DNA of 64,000 nt from the NCBI GenBank assembly GCA_037176885.1, contig JAWWNJ010000187.1, positions 186,001-250,000 on the forward strand, written 5' to 3'. Both the position numbers and the translations under genes were made by a program. Shown here one piece after another: positions 44,454 to 55,125 of this stretch. Source of the stretch: Favolaschia claudopus. Taxonomy: Eukaryota; Basidiomycota; Agaricomycetes; Agaricales; Mycenaceae. Below the pieces are notes generated by a model that was given only the letters and a program-made list of their open reading frames with translations, was not told the origin of the DNA and did not search any database. The first letter of the stretch is position 1; each line of letters starts with the position of its first letter.

Positions 44454-46059
44454 CACTGACTCGGGAAAAATATGGGATCACGTCATCCGTGAGAAAGTCG
44501 GCCGTTTCGCGCGAGACAGCAGAGCTTTGGACAAGGTCTTTGAGGTTCATGAGCATGCCTATAAGGTGTAGTTAATACATATATAAGATCTAGTTTCTGC
44601 GTGAAGAACTCGGCGCTGTCCAAACGATTTATTGATGACAGCTGATCCAATCATTAATCTGCATTTTGCCGATTTGGGAAAACAAAGTCAGAATAATACT
44701 CTGAAGAGGAAATGGGACAAACCAAGCCTACGGAGTGTTAATAGTGAGTGTTCCCGCCCTTTGCCTTCAATAGTTCTCGCACGCGATTGGGCATACTATC
44801 ATATAACGTGTCGATGAAAGCCTGGCTTGGCGGGAGCTTCCCGGGGCCTGGTCAATGCTTTCCCACTCCTCCTTCAAAGCGAGCCAGGTCGTCCTTGTTC
44901 TTCGGCAGGGGGTCCCTAGCGCGTACCATGCGCTCCAGGTGATCCCAAAGGCTCTCTATCCGGTGAGTTGGGGGCAAGATCTCGAAGCCTTCTAGATCAA
45001 ACCAGCCGTTCGCGTGCTTTGATCGGTGCTTTGGGTCGCCATCCTGCTGGAAATAGACGGTGAAACGATTCAAATCGTGCTTATCGAGGGTGCGCAGGAG
45101 GGGCTGGGAGAATGTCGACGTAAACGAAGCGATCCATGATACCCTCGATGCGGTGAAGTTGTCCCACCCCATGTCGGGTGACACAGCTCCAGACCACCAC
45201 GCTGCCGCCCCCATGCTTGAGTTTCTTCATTAGTACTTATATCTGGGGTCGTTTGCTTTCCCTCGCTCCCTCCAACACCACTGCCGCCCATCCGAGCCAA
45301 AATTATTGAACTTGGACTCGTCTGAAAATATCACGGCTCGCCAGTCCTCCCCTGTCCAATAACAATGGTGCTCCGCCCAGTCCATTCGCTTTTTCTTGTG
45401 TGCTGGCTTCAACAGAGGCTTGGATTGACGTACATAGGCACCCAATCCGTGCTCCCGGAGCCTTGCCTTGATCGTATCGACATGCAAATGCGGAAAAAAC
45501 CTCCGTTGCAAGTCTGTGACATTCTTGGCTTGGCCCGATGAGAGCATTCGGAGGGCGGTACGGATGTCCCTGTCATCCATTTTACGTGGGCGACCAGGCC
45601 TGGATGTTTTTGCGTCGAAATGGTGCGTCGGACCGTACCGGTTGTTGATTCGGGAGACGGTAGAGGGGCAACATTCTCTTTTTCAGCTACAGCCCTGTTC
45701 GAGAACCCTGCCTCCTTGAGGGCCACTGTCGCAGCCTTTTTTGAGGCGGTGGTGTCAGACATGATGGTAAGGATGAGTTACGAGTGGTTAGAGTTGAGTT
45801 GAGCGAGTTGTTGTGGTGGTTCGGATTGAAAAGTGTGGGGCTTGCCAAATGCGGAAAAAGTATCGGATCACGTGTGCGCGATAATCACACCCTCTCATCG
45901 TGACGCGTACAGCCTGAGCCTTGATTTTTTTTCCTGGATAAGGGTACGATGGTAGGTACTCAATATGCTATATAACGTCTCCGAAGACTGCTCACTCCCT
46001 ACACAGTCAAGCCTCAAAGATTGAAAAGCCGGTGATCCCATATTTTTTCCGAGTCAGTG
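44454..46059. mobile_element. Complete Tc1-like element (both TIRs, TA target)
   Basis: The left end CACTGACTCGGGAAAAATAT and the right end complementary to CACTGACTCGGAAAAAATAT are flanked by TA (44452-44453 and 46060-46061). The 1606-bp interior carries one minus-strand transposase pseudogene. A third TIR-like word (CGGAAAAAGTATCGGATCAC) lies inside at about 45853 in direct orientation with the left end. The element is inserted in the minisatellite-bearing stretch: related units occur both left of it and immediately right of it. Confidence 0.9.
44780..45762 (-). pseudogene. Tc1 transposase, frameshifted
   Basis: Minus-strand frames read MSDTTASKKAATVALKEAGF and NRAVAEKENV (helix-turn-helix), then in other frames DDRDIRTALRMLSSGQAKNV, KKRMDWAEHHCYWTGEDWRA, VIFSDESKFNNFGSDGRQWC (first Asp), VYFQQDGDPKHRSKHANGWF (second Asp), then PPTHRIESLWDHLERMVRAR with the Glu. 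The gap between second Asp and Glu is 28 residues instead of the usual 34, so about six residues including the PQSPDLNP loop are lost. At least two frameshifts and this deletion make it inactive. Confidence 0.88.
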
Positions 46060-46119
46060 TAAATTATAACCATGAACGCTCGACTTGCGTGATGGAATGA
46101 TACTATACCAGTCACGAAC

Positions 46120-46960
46120 ACCAACTTCAAACGGCTAGATTCGCTGGGGTGCAGAGATTCTTAAACTTGAACTGTAATCCGGGAATGCGCAGATGCGTGA
46201 ATCATCATTGTTAACGCTCGCCCCGCGGAAATGGAGATTCGGGAATAGTGAACGTCGGCTTGAAACGGCTGGACCCGCTGGAAGCAGAACTTGAGCGTGA
46301 ACTTTGCGAATGTGTGGATGCCTGATTTGTGAGCGCCGTCGTTTGACCTATGGTAAAGTAGAAATTCGTGAATTACGAGCGTCAGTTTCAAAAGGCTGGG
46401 CCTGCAGAAACGCAGGAATTTGTGGATCGTGAAATGTAAACATCAGCTTCAAACGGCTGGACCTGCGGGAGTGCAGGAATTCGTGAATATTGAACATCAG
46501 CTTCAAATGGCTGGATCCGCGGAAAGGCAGGAATTGGCGAATGTTGAACCTCAGCGTCAGGAGGCTGGACCTGCGAGAGTGCAGGAATTCGTGAATGTTG
46601 AACATCAGCTTCAAATGGCTGGACCCGCGGAAATGCAGGAATTTGCGAATGTTGAACGTCAGCGTCAGGAGGCTGGACCTGCGAGAGTGCAGGAATTCGT
46701 GAATATTGAACATCAGCTTCAAATGGCTGGACCCGCGGGAATGCGGGAATTTGTGCATCTTGAACGTCAGCGTCACAAGGCTGGACCTGCGGGAACACAG
46801 GAATTCCATATAAGGTGAACGCGAATCTTCAGCTCAGCTAGACCCGCGGGAATGCAGGAGGTCGAGAATATCGTTAAGCGTGAGCAGGGATTCGTGAGGC
46901 GTGTCGAATATGTGAATTGTGGTGGTGGTGGTGAAGGCTAGCCGAGGAGAAATGCAGGAA
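46120..46960 (+). repeat. 54-bp minisatellite array
   Basis: At least seven well-kept units of 54 bp (GCTGGACCYGCGRRARTGCA, GGAATTYGTGAATRTTGAAC, ATCAGCTTCAAATG) lie at 46440-46810, with diverged units on both sides. Two unit types alternate (ending CTTCAAATG or CGTCAGGAG), so the higher-order period is 108 bp. Since 54 is a multiple of three, three frames stay open (one on plus, two on minus). I read these as by-products of the repeat. Confidence 0.85.
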
Positions 46961-47035
46961 TTTTCGAATTGTGAAAGTGAAAGATGTATTCATAAGGTTG
47001 CAGGGATTCATATGGGCGCCCAGGCAAAATTCGGT

Positions 47036-47142
47036 TGCGTCACTTCGGAGCACTTGACGTCACTTAAGAGTATTTCTCACCAAAAGTTTGGCGTGGAATT
47101 TTTCCCAAGTGCTCCAAAGTGACGCTAAGTGACGCTAAGACA
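47036..47142. mobile_element. Short foldback MITE
   Basis: GCGTCACTTCGGAGCACTTG and its near complement (CAAGTGCTCCAAAGTGACGC) are inverted about 85 bp apart; TGACGCTAAG is tandemly repeated at the right end. Confidence 0.65.
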
Positions 47143-47156
47143 CGACAGCCGAATGG

Positions 47157-47328
47157 AGCCTTAGCTCGTCAGCTCGTCTCCGACGTCTCGTCCAGAAAAT
47201 AATTAATTCGGTGATGGATTGATCAAAATATGACGCAGAGTGGAGCCACAGGCGGAGTGAGATCATAGTCTCATCAGCTCATCAGGGAATTAATTAATTT
47301 TTTGGACGGGACGAGCTGACGAGCTAAG
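47157..47328. mobile_element. Foldback MITE with AGCTCGTC ends
   Basis: TTAGCTCGTCAGCTCGTC and its complement near 47310-47328 begin arms of about 45 bp that also share the TCGTCCA and AATTAATTC words. No coding capacity. Confidence 0.7.
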
Positions 47329-47756
47329 AATTGAGCACCCCTTATACCGTCTGGGGACGAGACTAGGCGGCTTTGAGTGATTGCAGCTGATCCCAAGTGA
47401 TGGGAGCTGATCCTGCGTGATGGCATCGTAGTTACGAGTGATGTCGCACGTAGCTTGTGATGGCTGATGTTAATCGCTGCCTTTGACGTGCGCACCGCAG
47501 CGCACGTCAAGATTGGCATGCCTCGGCGCCTTTCCGTGTGATCCACGGCGGCTTTGACTGATTGCAGTTAATTCCAAGTGATGGCAGCTCATGGCAACGT
47601 AGTTCCGACCTATTTCGACTGATCCAAAGGTTGTTTTGATCAACATACTTGGTTTCAATGGCGTGCGAGGTCTGGTGAGTAGTGCACAAGGCGTTGTTCG
47701 AAAGATATGGTGTGTCTTATCCTGGATCAAATTTGCAGCAGTCCTTTGTGGAAATA

Positions 47757-47802
47757 TTATTTGTATGCCGGAGTACCGGCCTACAGAAGGGCGAGCTTGT
47801 GC
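47757..47802 (+). repeat. Two-hairpin module, 3' half
   Basis: TGTATGCCGGAGTACCGGCC followed by TACAG and GGGCGAGCTTGTGCAAAT reproduces the second half of the module at 48393-48495. GCCGG/CCGGC form a 5-bp stem around AGTA. Confidence 0.6.
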
Positions 47803-48361
47803 AAATCCGCATCAGCGGCACATTTGTAATTTCACGTTAAAAAACCTAAAAGCCAGCTCGATTGGATTTTCTGAGAAGATTACATCCTTCAAAACTTCAG
47901 CAGTGGGCAAACTGATCACAGTGAAAGCCAGCCAGTCGCCATCCAGGCGACATCGGCAACTTGAACAGAAAGCAAGACCACAGAATGCGCGGATATTCAC
48001 ATGAGCACTTTTTTTAATTGTGCCGAACACTGTTCCTCTAAATTTTTGTGCGTTAAAACTCAACCTCCGTGCCTCAGTTTGTTAATTTGAATTCTTATGT
48101 GCAGTCCCTTCACAATCTATTGCTTAGTCGTGGTGTTGATAAAATAAGTACAACACTGTCTTTTCATGTTCGAATTTGCGTGTTATGTCGATGCCGAGCT
48201 GTTCCCGAGCCTTCCCAGACTCAACATCAGCTTGAACAGCTCTGCGATCAGGCGGAGCAATTTGACAGATGACGGGATCAACGGGACCCGACGCGGATCC
48301 CAGATAATCGGTGATGCAATCGGTTGTTGATGACAGCTGTCAAGTCCACGTCAAGCTCACA

Positions 48362-48495
48362 GCACAGCTTATTGCTTTTCGGTGACGGCTCTGATAAAGG
48401 GGGAGCAAGCTCCCCCAATAAAGGTGTTTGGTTGGGTAAAAATATGATTTGTATGCCGGAGTACCGGCCTACAGCAGGGGGAGCTTGTGTAAATT
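48362..48495 (+). repeat. Two-hairpin module, complete copy with leader
   Basis: A leader CACAGCTTATTGCTTTTCGG and TGACGGCTCTGATAAA is followed by GGGGGAGCAAGCTCCCCC (8-bp stem, 2-base loop), about 35 bp spacer, GCCGGAGTACCGGC (5-bp stem) and GGGGGAGCTTGTG, whose 5' part could compete for the first hairpin's arm. Confidence 0.65.
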
Positions 48496-49046
48496 GTTAC
48501 TGGAATGGCACTCAAATTAACAATGTCAATGTTGCGCTGTTGTTTGGGGCATAATTCGGCCGGATTCTTTTCACGCACATAATCTACTGTTGTGAACAAA
48601 ACTTTACTTATGCCGGGCAATGACGTTCTAAAGGATGAACCACCAATCAAATTTTTGACTAGCTTATCATCGTGATAGAATTTCCACTTCCACTCAGAAC
48701 CATAGTCTCTCTATACAGACACTAACTGAGCAACATTGATATCATTTATTTTCATCGCCTCATCACCGCAGCTGTTTGCAAAACTAATGGCACCATAAAC
48801 AACACCTCGTTGAGAACCTGCCCCTCTGTACCGTGTATGAAAAGGAGAACTGTATTTTTCACTTCCGTTAAGCAGCTTTGGGCAGGATCAATCACCCGTG
48901 CACCATCAGTTGAAACGGCGCGTCATCAGTTGCAATCAATCTGGATCAGTAGGGATCAGGCTGGATCACTCGGAAGAACATCATATCACTCGGAGCATGC
49001 CAATCTTGACGTGCGCACGGCAAGGGCAGTGACGCCATCAAAACGC

Positions 49047-49104
49047 TCTCTAGCACAGCTTATTGCTTTTCGGTGACGGCTCTGATAAAAGGGGGAGCAA
49101 GCTC
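49047..49104 (+). repeat. Two-hairpin module, 5' half
   Basis: Repeats the leader and first hairpin of 48362-48418 nearly base for base, then diverges after CCAATTAAA. Confidence 0.65.
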
Positions 49105-49538
49105 CCCCAATTAAATTTTGGATCTTTAACAGTCTGCTTATCTATACGTGCCAGCTATGTGCTGGTTGAAGAACACAACTACCTCACTACTACCTCTCAC
49201 CACTGTATGGGCAATCGCAGGCAATCACCATCCAGAAGGCATTCGCAAAAAGGATGTTTCAAATGGGCTTTCTTTTTAATTTTTTGATTGTGGCAATCTC
49301 ACATGTCAAAAGTTTGCAATTCCCATTATTGGGGATGATACGCTTTCCCTCAAGATCAGCCTTGCGCAAACGCAGGGTTCAGTCAGCTTTTACTCTAAAT
49401 GATGACAGTCTTGACCTGAGTGAAGATGTGTTTACTTAAACTCTCTTGAATTGTGATCTACTTGTCCATATATAGAGTACATATATCGGTATCAATGCAC
49501 CCAACTCCGTATCTGCATTGTCCCAAAAAAACGAGAAT

Positions 49539-49640
49539 CCACACAAGCTCCCCCCACCTGTAGGCCGGGCACCGGCATACACAACCTACGTTGGGGGAGC
49601 TTGCTCCCCCTTTTATCCAGGCTGACAGCAAATGGGAATG
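49539..49640 (-). repeat. Two-hairpin module, inverted complete copy
   Basis: On the minus strand: GATAAAAGGGGGAGCAAGC, CTCCCCCAA, then TGTATGCCGGTGCCCGGCC and GGGGGGAGCTTGTG. Changes in the second stem (AGTA to TGCC between the GCCGG/CCGGC arms) keep the pairing. Confidence 0.6.
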
Positions 49641-50121
49641 GGGCTGTGCTGAGCAAGTGATGCACCCCTTGTTCGCTACTGGACTCGCCATATCTCTCTC
49701 TGCCTATCAATTCTGGAGACGCCATGGGCATGTGTTTTCTTCCTCGTTGTACTATTCCAGCGGATGTACCAGGCTTTGTCTCTGCTGCGACTTTTGCGAA
49801 ATTCCGGGCGTCTCTCGATATGTCGTTGCTCTTTGCAACTCCAACACCATTTCTGAGCAGGAGTTAATAATAGGGGCATTCAAAGTAAAATCGCGCTTTC
49901 GCGCTTACAAGGCTTTCGAGGCTTTCGTGCGGAAGCTCTCGGCCAATCATGCTGAACCATATGGTCACATTATCACTCGAGAGTCTACTTTTCTGCCTCA
50001 AGGTTCTGAGTTTTCGGGGACTAAGGCAAGTTGGATTGCATACATCAAGGCATAGCAAGCAGGAATTGCAAAAAACCGAGCGCTAAAGACTTAATGGCAT
50101 TGCGAGTATTACCCCCACAAT

Positions 50122-51323
50122 TTAAGCCGAAAGCTTGAAAACCAGGTGATCCCATACTTTTTCCGAGTCAGTGTAAACACCACACGGCGCAGGAACTTCA
50201 TGGTTGATTTCGGGCTCTGTGCACATGCTCCTGTGTGCAGGACCGCAGGCGCAATGAAGATGCGGTGGCGTGCACGGGTGCTGCGAGAGGGCCCCCATGG
50301 GGTCGTAGAGTTGAACGCTGGCGGTGTCAGGTAGAGATCGTCGCTTATCGGCCAGACTCGGGATACGGCGTCGGGCCTACGAATGAAGCGACGAATGATG
50401 AATAGGAAATGGGGAGATTACAGCAAGTGGAAAGCGAAGAAGAAACCATGGAGGGAAAAGGTAAAGGAACTGGCAAGCACGCAACTCACGTTGATCATCC
50501 AATTCGAAATTTGAGATATGCTTAATCCCGTCGCATGGCTGAGTCCCTTCTTCTGCTCCTCCGACGGGTACGGATTGTCGAAGTGACGACGTAGCCATGC
50601 CTTGAGGAGCTCAGTTGTCGCTTTGGGAAACTTGCCGCCTTTGCGTTGTTGGCGATTGGGTGGCCCTGATCTCTTTGCGTCCTGCGAGGAACCCTGGGGG
50701 TAAAGTTGGACAGGCGTAGTTAGCCCCTGTGGAGGACCACCGAAAGCACCAAAGGGGAGAGGACAATCCGACCCTGCGATAGATTCTAAAGGTTCAGCCG
50801 AGGCCGAGAACGGCGACATTTGAGGACCCGCGCTAGAGGTAGAACCCTTCAAGCTGTTGGCGGCCATACCAGAGAGCTGGCTGGGGTGCATGATTCCCGC
50901 CGCGTAGTTCGGCGATGGTTTTGTTGCATTGAACGTTGCACTAGCATTGTCAAACCGCAAATCTGTCAATAGGGCTAAACTTCCTCGGTTGTTTGCGTTT
51001 CTATGGGGGACGGGGAAGCACAAGGGGTTGTAATCTTGTCTCGCATGTGAGGGAGGGTAGGGAGCATGGCGGAGAACATATTGTTCAGGCTTGGGGAGCA
51101 ATGGCCGGTGGCCGCCGCGCCCTGGACCGCGATGATGCGGGCCAACAAAAGGGGTGGAGATGGCGGTAGTCGTCGACGTATTTAGTCGGCTTATCATGTT
51201 CTTATTCGCTGGATCACCGCTGGGATTGTCAGTGATGGTTGCAGTCAGCGAGGATGGCCCCAGGAGCCCAGAAGAGGACTCGGTGTCGAAGAAAGCAGCG
51301 ATTCGACGGTTCTCGTTGTCCAT
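50122..51323 (-). CDS. TALE (KN-type) homeobox transcription factor with transposon-derived C-terminus
   Basis: Two exons on minus (51323-50490 and 50376-50122; GT/AG intron of 113 nt, phase 0) encode 362 residues from MDNENRRIAAFFDTESSSG. The homeodomain spans about residues 231-283: KATTELLKAWLRRHFDNPYP, SEEQKKGLSHATGLSISQIS, NWMINARRR, with the intron exactly between WMIN and ARRR. The PYP loop insertion is the TALE hallmark; WMIN replaces the commoner WFIN in the DNA-recognition helix. The N-terminal 230 residues are Ser/Pro-rich and unstructured. It should act in the nucleus as a DNA-binding regulator. The last 17 codons (YTDSEKVWDHLVFKLSA) are read from a Tc1 terminal repeat at 50140-50177, so the original tail is lost or replaced. 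Confidence 0.87.
50134..50177. repeat. Solo Tc1 terminal repeat inside the homeobox gene
   Basis: The complement of ACACTGACTCGGAAAAAGTA and TGGGATCACCTGG matches the right end of the Tc1 element at 46059 in the same orientation. No second end or transposase was found to its left, so it is a truncated insertion. It supplies the stop codon of the homeobox gene. Confidence 0.8.
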
Positions 51324-51831
51324 GTCGCGACTCGCGGGCACTAAATGGGAGTAGGAATCGCACGACAGACAAAGGAATGACAAGCAAGACAGACCTCAGA
51401 GCTTCAGACAGTGTCAGACTACCTAGAGAGTCACTGCCTCAATCCTGCCTCATCAGTCACACATAATGGCACGTGACCTGGTCTTTTTTCGTTTGCATCT
51501 TTTACTTCGGCAGGTCCCGGGAAGCTCCCGCCAAGCCTGCTCCAGAAAAGTGGCTCTTTTACGCTCAAAATTCGACCTCCAGAAAGTGGCTCTTTGACAC
51601 CAATTTGCGACCCATCCAAGACCCATCTCCTCTTAGGCTCGAATCCAACCCGTCGATACACAGGCTGGTCGATCTGAGTTGTCAATCACGATTACCAAAA
51701 AAGGTTATTGCGGCATAGCTCGCCGAGCCATTTGATTGATGTCAAACAACGAACAAACAACGCGCTTCTGTCTCTTCGCTTCCATGTACCGAGCCAATAT
51801 CATCTCATTCGTCTAATCTGAGCCTACAACA

Positions 51832-52195
51832 ATGGAAGATATACCTCAGCCTAGGTCGACTGCCCTCCCTAAGCGCCGAAAAACCAAACCTCGAGTCGTG
51901 CTTCCCGGTACTTCGAGTTTTGAAGTTCACGCACCTCGTTCCCTATCACCCACTCCGTCGCTCGTTTGAAGACCCTCGCGAACCGTTTGATGACTGTTCC
52001 CCCTCAACAGACCTCCCTGCCATCAATTCTGTTATTTCCCACCGGATTGAGCGTCCTCGCACCGCACCTCCCGGTGAAAACATCTTCACAGCGAAAGCGC
52101 GTACGACGGAATACGAAAGAATCGACTCCGTCATCCAAAATCTGCGCTCCATGCAGATATCTGGCCGGATTCTCATGGCGGTGGTCAGATACTGA
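51832..52195 (+). pseudogene. Short frameshifted coding remnant
   Basis: ATG at 51832 opens MEDIPQPRSTALPKRRKTKP, RVVLPGTSSFEVHAPRSLSP and TPSL, then stops. The next frame continues EDPREPFDDCSPSTDLPAIN, RIERPRTAPPGENIFTAKAR and TEYERIDSVIQNLRSM to 52195. Both halves look coding, so a one-base shift near 51965 is likely. No domain is recognised. The divergent homeobox start lies 0.5 kb away. Confidence 0.4.
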
Positions 52196-52505
52196 TATAC
52201 TGATATGTACTGAGCGGAGTTTGAAATTCGGCCCGCTGGTCCGCTGTCGCACGTGAGATCCTCTTTTTTTTTTTTTCTTTTTTTTTCATCAGCATTTCTA
52301 TACCGCAACAAGTAAACCAACTACTAAGACGCGGTGCCCGGAGGGCGATAAATAAGTAAAAAGTAATTCTAGTGAGGATTCGACCGTGGTTGGTAGAGTA
52401 TAGTCTTGGAGTAGGTGGGTGAGCGCTTCCATCGACGGTGAGAGCAATTACTCGACATAGGAACCATAGGTGAAGAAAAAATGGGGCATAAGTGGCAGTC
52501 AGCCA

Positions 52506-54201
52506 TTACCTCGGGGGGCGCCGTCCGCTTGAAGCCCGAGCTTTGTACGGAGTGGCCCGACAATGTGATCCATAGAGGAAGATGCCGTCACGTAAGAAGC
52601 GACGCGCATCCTCCTCCTCGATGAAGTCCACGCGGACAGACACTTCCGACTGGGGGATACTATCCCGCTTGTAAAGGAAACGGACATTACCAATTCGATA
52701 CTGTGCACCTGGAAGTTGGTGGCGCTTCGCCAGCTCGCGCACAAAGTCGCGAGAGTGCGGAAGCCCTCCCTCCTCCAAGATTGGCACTCGGTGGAAAACC
52801 ACCTTCTGCCATGGGTCTGCGGGGTAGATGGCTGGCTCAGCATCGGAGAAGTGGAGCAATGGTCATCCATAGCAGCGAGCGGTGAGCTGCGAGCGCCTGG
52901 GCTGAGCAAGCTGGCGCAGTTCCGTGGAGAACGAGGTTGCCACTTTGGGACATGGAGGTGGCGCTAACCGCTAGCCGACCAAACTTGTAAATGATTCACG
53001 GGCCGGAAAAAAACTTGATTTGCCTCGAAAACTGCGGCAAACGACTCAGTTTGGTTGTAACTATCCAACTTGTAAATGGCTAACATGTAGGATCAATTTT
53101 CAGTTTTCGGACCCAAAAAAAATGACCGATTGCACAGCCACATGCAGATAACCGGCGCCCAGAGCCTCGGACCAAGGAAAGGTGACGGAACTTTGTGTTT
53201 TAGCGTGATGTAGAACATTCCTCAGGTCGCTGGGAGTCAAAGCAGGGTCAAAAATCAGCGGAGAAGTGGAGGAAAAATGAGAAAAATTTCGAAAAAAATG
53301 ACCGAATTGACAAATATCAAACTCAACGCCAATCGCATTCTTTTCATTGGTTTCCTTCCAAAAAACAACTCGATCACGAGTCTCTCACGGAAGGGGTACC
53401 GAAAAGGTGGCGGCTGGCACTGTAGAACGCTGTTGACGGCCCTGCATAGTGAATCGGGGTGTGGTTTCTTCGTGGGGTGGGCGTTGGACAGGTCAATGAT
53501 CAACCGAGTAGATGGAGTCGTCGGTTTGGGCGACATCGTTGGGCTCCGTTTAGGAGCGGGACGTGAGGGGCGCTTCGGCTGGGAGGTATGTGGGCGCGCA
53601 GGTTCGGCCTTGACGGCCTCTGCAAATGTGGTGGGGCTGGGTGGGCTAACAGGAGCCATGCTGGGTTTCGGGTCGGGTTCGGGAGCGACGAAGCGCTTGT
53701 ACATTAATATCCAAGGTTCAAGAGTTCAGTGATCTCGATAAACACGGGGAGGAGGGCTACAAGGTTGTCCTCCGTGCCTTGGGGAATTTCCTCGGGAGTA
53801 TCTCTGAAATTGTCGAGTGCGTATTGTTGCAAGTCACAAACTCGCTCCAGTAGAGCCTTTACTTCCGCTTTTAGCATGGTAGACAGGTGGTCGATCGTTG
53901 TGTGGGACTGAGGGACGTCGGCCTGCGGGGCCGGTGAGTTTGGGGCGTGGTCATGGCGAGGGGTGGGGTTGACTGGTTGGTTGGTCGTGGTGCCGCTGGA
54001 GACGGTGGCGGGTGTTGCGTCAGGACCATCAGCTCGGACTTTCTTGATCACGCGGGACGAATGTGGGGACTTCGTGATTGAATTGTTTCGAGTTTTCGGG
54101 ACGGAAGGGGGAGGGGAGTCCGGTGGCCTTGGGCGCCGAAGGCCCGTAGCTGGGGGGCAGGGATCTCTTCTCCTTCCCATTTTGACGCTCTTCTTCATCA
54201 T
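52506..54201 (-). pseudogene. LINE (Tad-like) ORF1 remnant
   Basis: Minus frames read RVIKKVRADGPDATPATVSS, LKAEVKALLERVCDLQQYAL and EEIPQGTEDNLVALLPVF, then TFAEAVKAEP, RLIIDLSNAHPTKKPHPDSL, CRAVNSVL. After a gap come ADPWQKVVFHRVPILEEG, RIGNVRFLYKRDSIPQSEVS and VRVDFIEEEDARRFLRDGIF, ending at 52506. The order of disordered N-terminus, RLxIDL...CRxxNS block and an RRM-like W-KVV-H-VP segment fits ORF1 of Tad-clade LINEs of Agaricomycetes, an RNA-binding partner of the reverse transcriptase. No endonuclease or RT is seen. Stops and shifts near 53330 and 52900 show decay. Confidence 0.6.
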
Positions 54202-54364
54202 CGTACTCTGCCGTCACGTCACGTCGCAGGACGCGTCCTTCGGTAGTTAATAGATACTGTATCATCGCTTAATCTCAAGAAAACCAAGCTAGGGAAGAGT
54301 CGGAAGTGGTACGAGGGCGGACAAATGAATATTTCTGAAGAAAACATGAATTCTCGGTGTGTCC

Positions 54365-55123
54365 CAGTGTTGTGCTTAAGCCCTAAGAGTGTCTCTAAGG
54401 CCTAAGGCCATAGCCTAAGCCCTATGATAGGGCTTAGCGTGCGGCCGGATTTTCGAAATTTATTGCTAAGGCCTTAGAGACCCCACGTGCCGCCGACATA
54501 AACTACTGTACTTAAGTATTGATTGCCGCAGCACCGCCGGAACTGCAAACTGCTCTCACCCTTTGCCCGCCGACACACCTGGAGAGCACCTAGCTAATAA
54601 CCCGAGCATTGATGGTGGGTAGTTCAATATTGTTGTGCTGTGATTATAAAAATAAATTTCTTGCAGAGTGGAAGCAGCTTCCTGCCGACATTTCGTGCAC
54701 TGGGAAATTGCTCTCAGCTCCAACCAGCGGCCTCTCAAGCTTCGGAATCATGTTCCGCAACATCTTCTCAATGTTTGCTTTCTCTCGGCTCCGATTCAGT
54801 GGAGCCGAAGCTCTTGAGGGAGAAGGCAATTGAGCTCTGCACACTTGCTATTAACCATAGGTAATTTCGGAAGAATTTTCCCCCGACAAGTCAGAATCTC
54901 AAGGCAGATAGCTTTGGGGCAGGAAATACTACAGTCTCGGGTGCTCAGGGAGGCCAGGGAGAAGCGTCGAGAAATTAGAATATCTTTTTCTAAAAATTTC
55001 CTTTTTTTCGGGTTCTAAGCCCTCTAAGCCCTTAGGCAGCATAAGCCCGAAGCCTTAAGTATGCTAAGGCCTAAGGGCTTAGCGTGCCGGGGAGTCGTAG
55101 ATAAGGCCTTAGGCACATCACTG
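54365..55123. mobile_element. 759-bp hAT-like element with 8-bp target duplication
   Basis: The ends CAGTGTTGTGCTTAAG and the complement of CAGTGATGTGCCTAAG are bordered by GTGTGTCC at 54357-54364 and 55124-55131. Both subterminal zones are packed with AAGGCC, CCTAAG and GGCTTAG words (54375-54480 and 55015-55115). A middle plus frame (54609-54833) has no recognisable motif. Confidence 0.88.
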
Positions 55124-55125
55124 GT

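Noticed and set aside
46348..46818. Three long overlapping ORFs of 132-153 codons on both strands
   Set aside because: They are produced by a 54-bp tandem repeat whose unit is a multiple of three; no independent coding signal.
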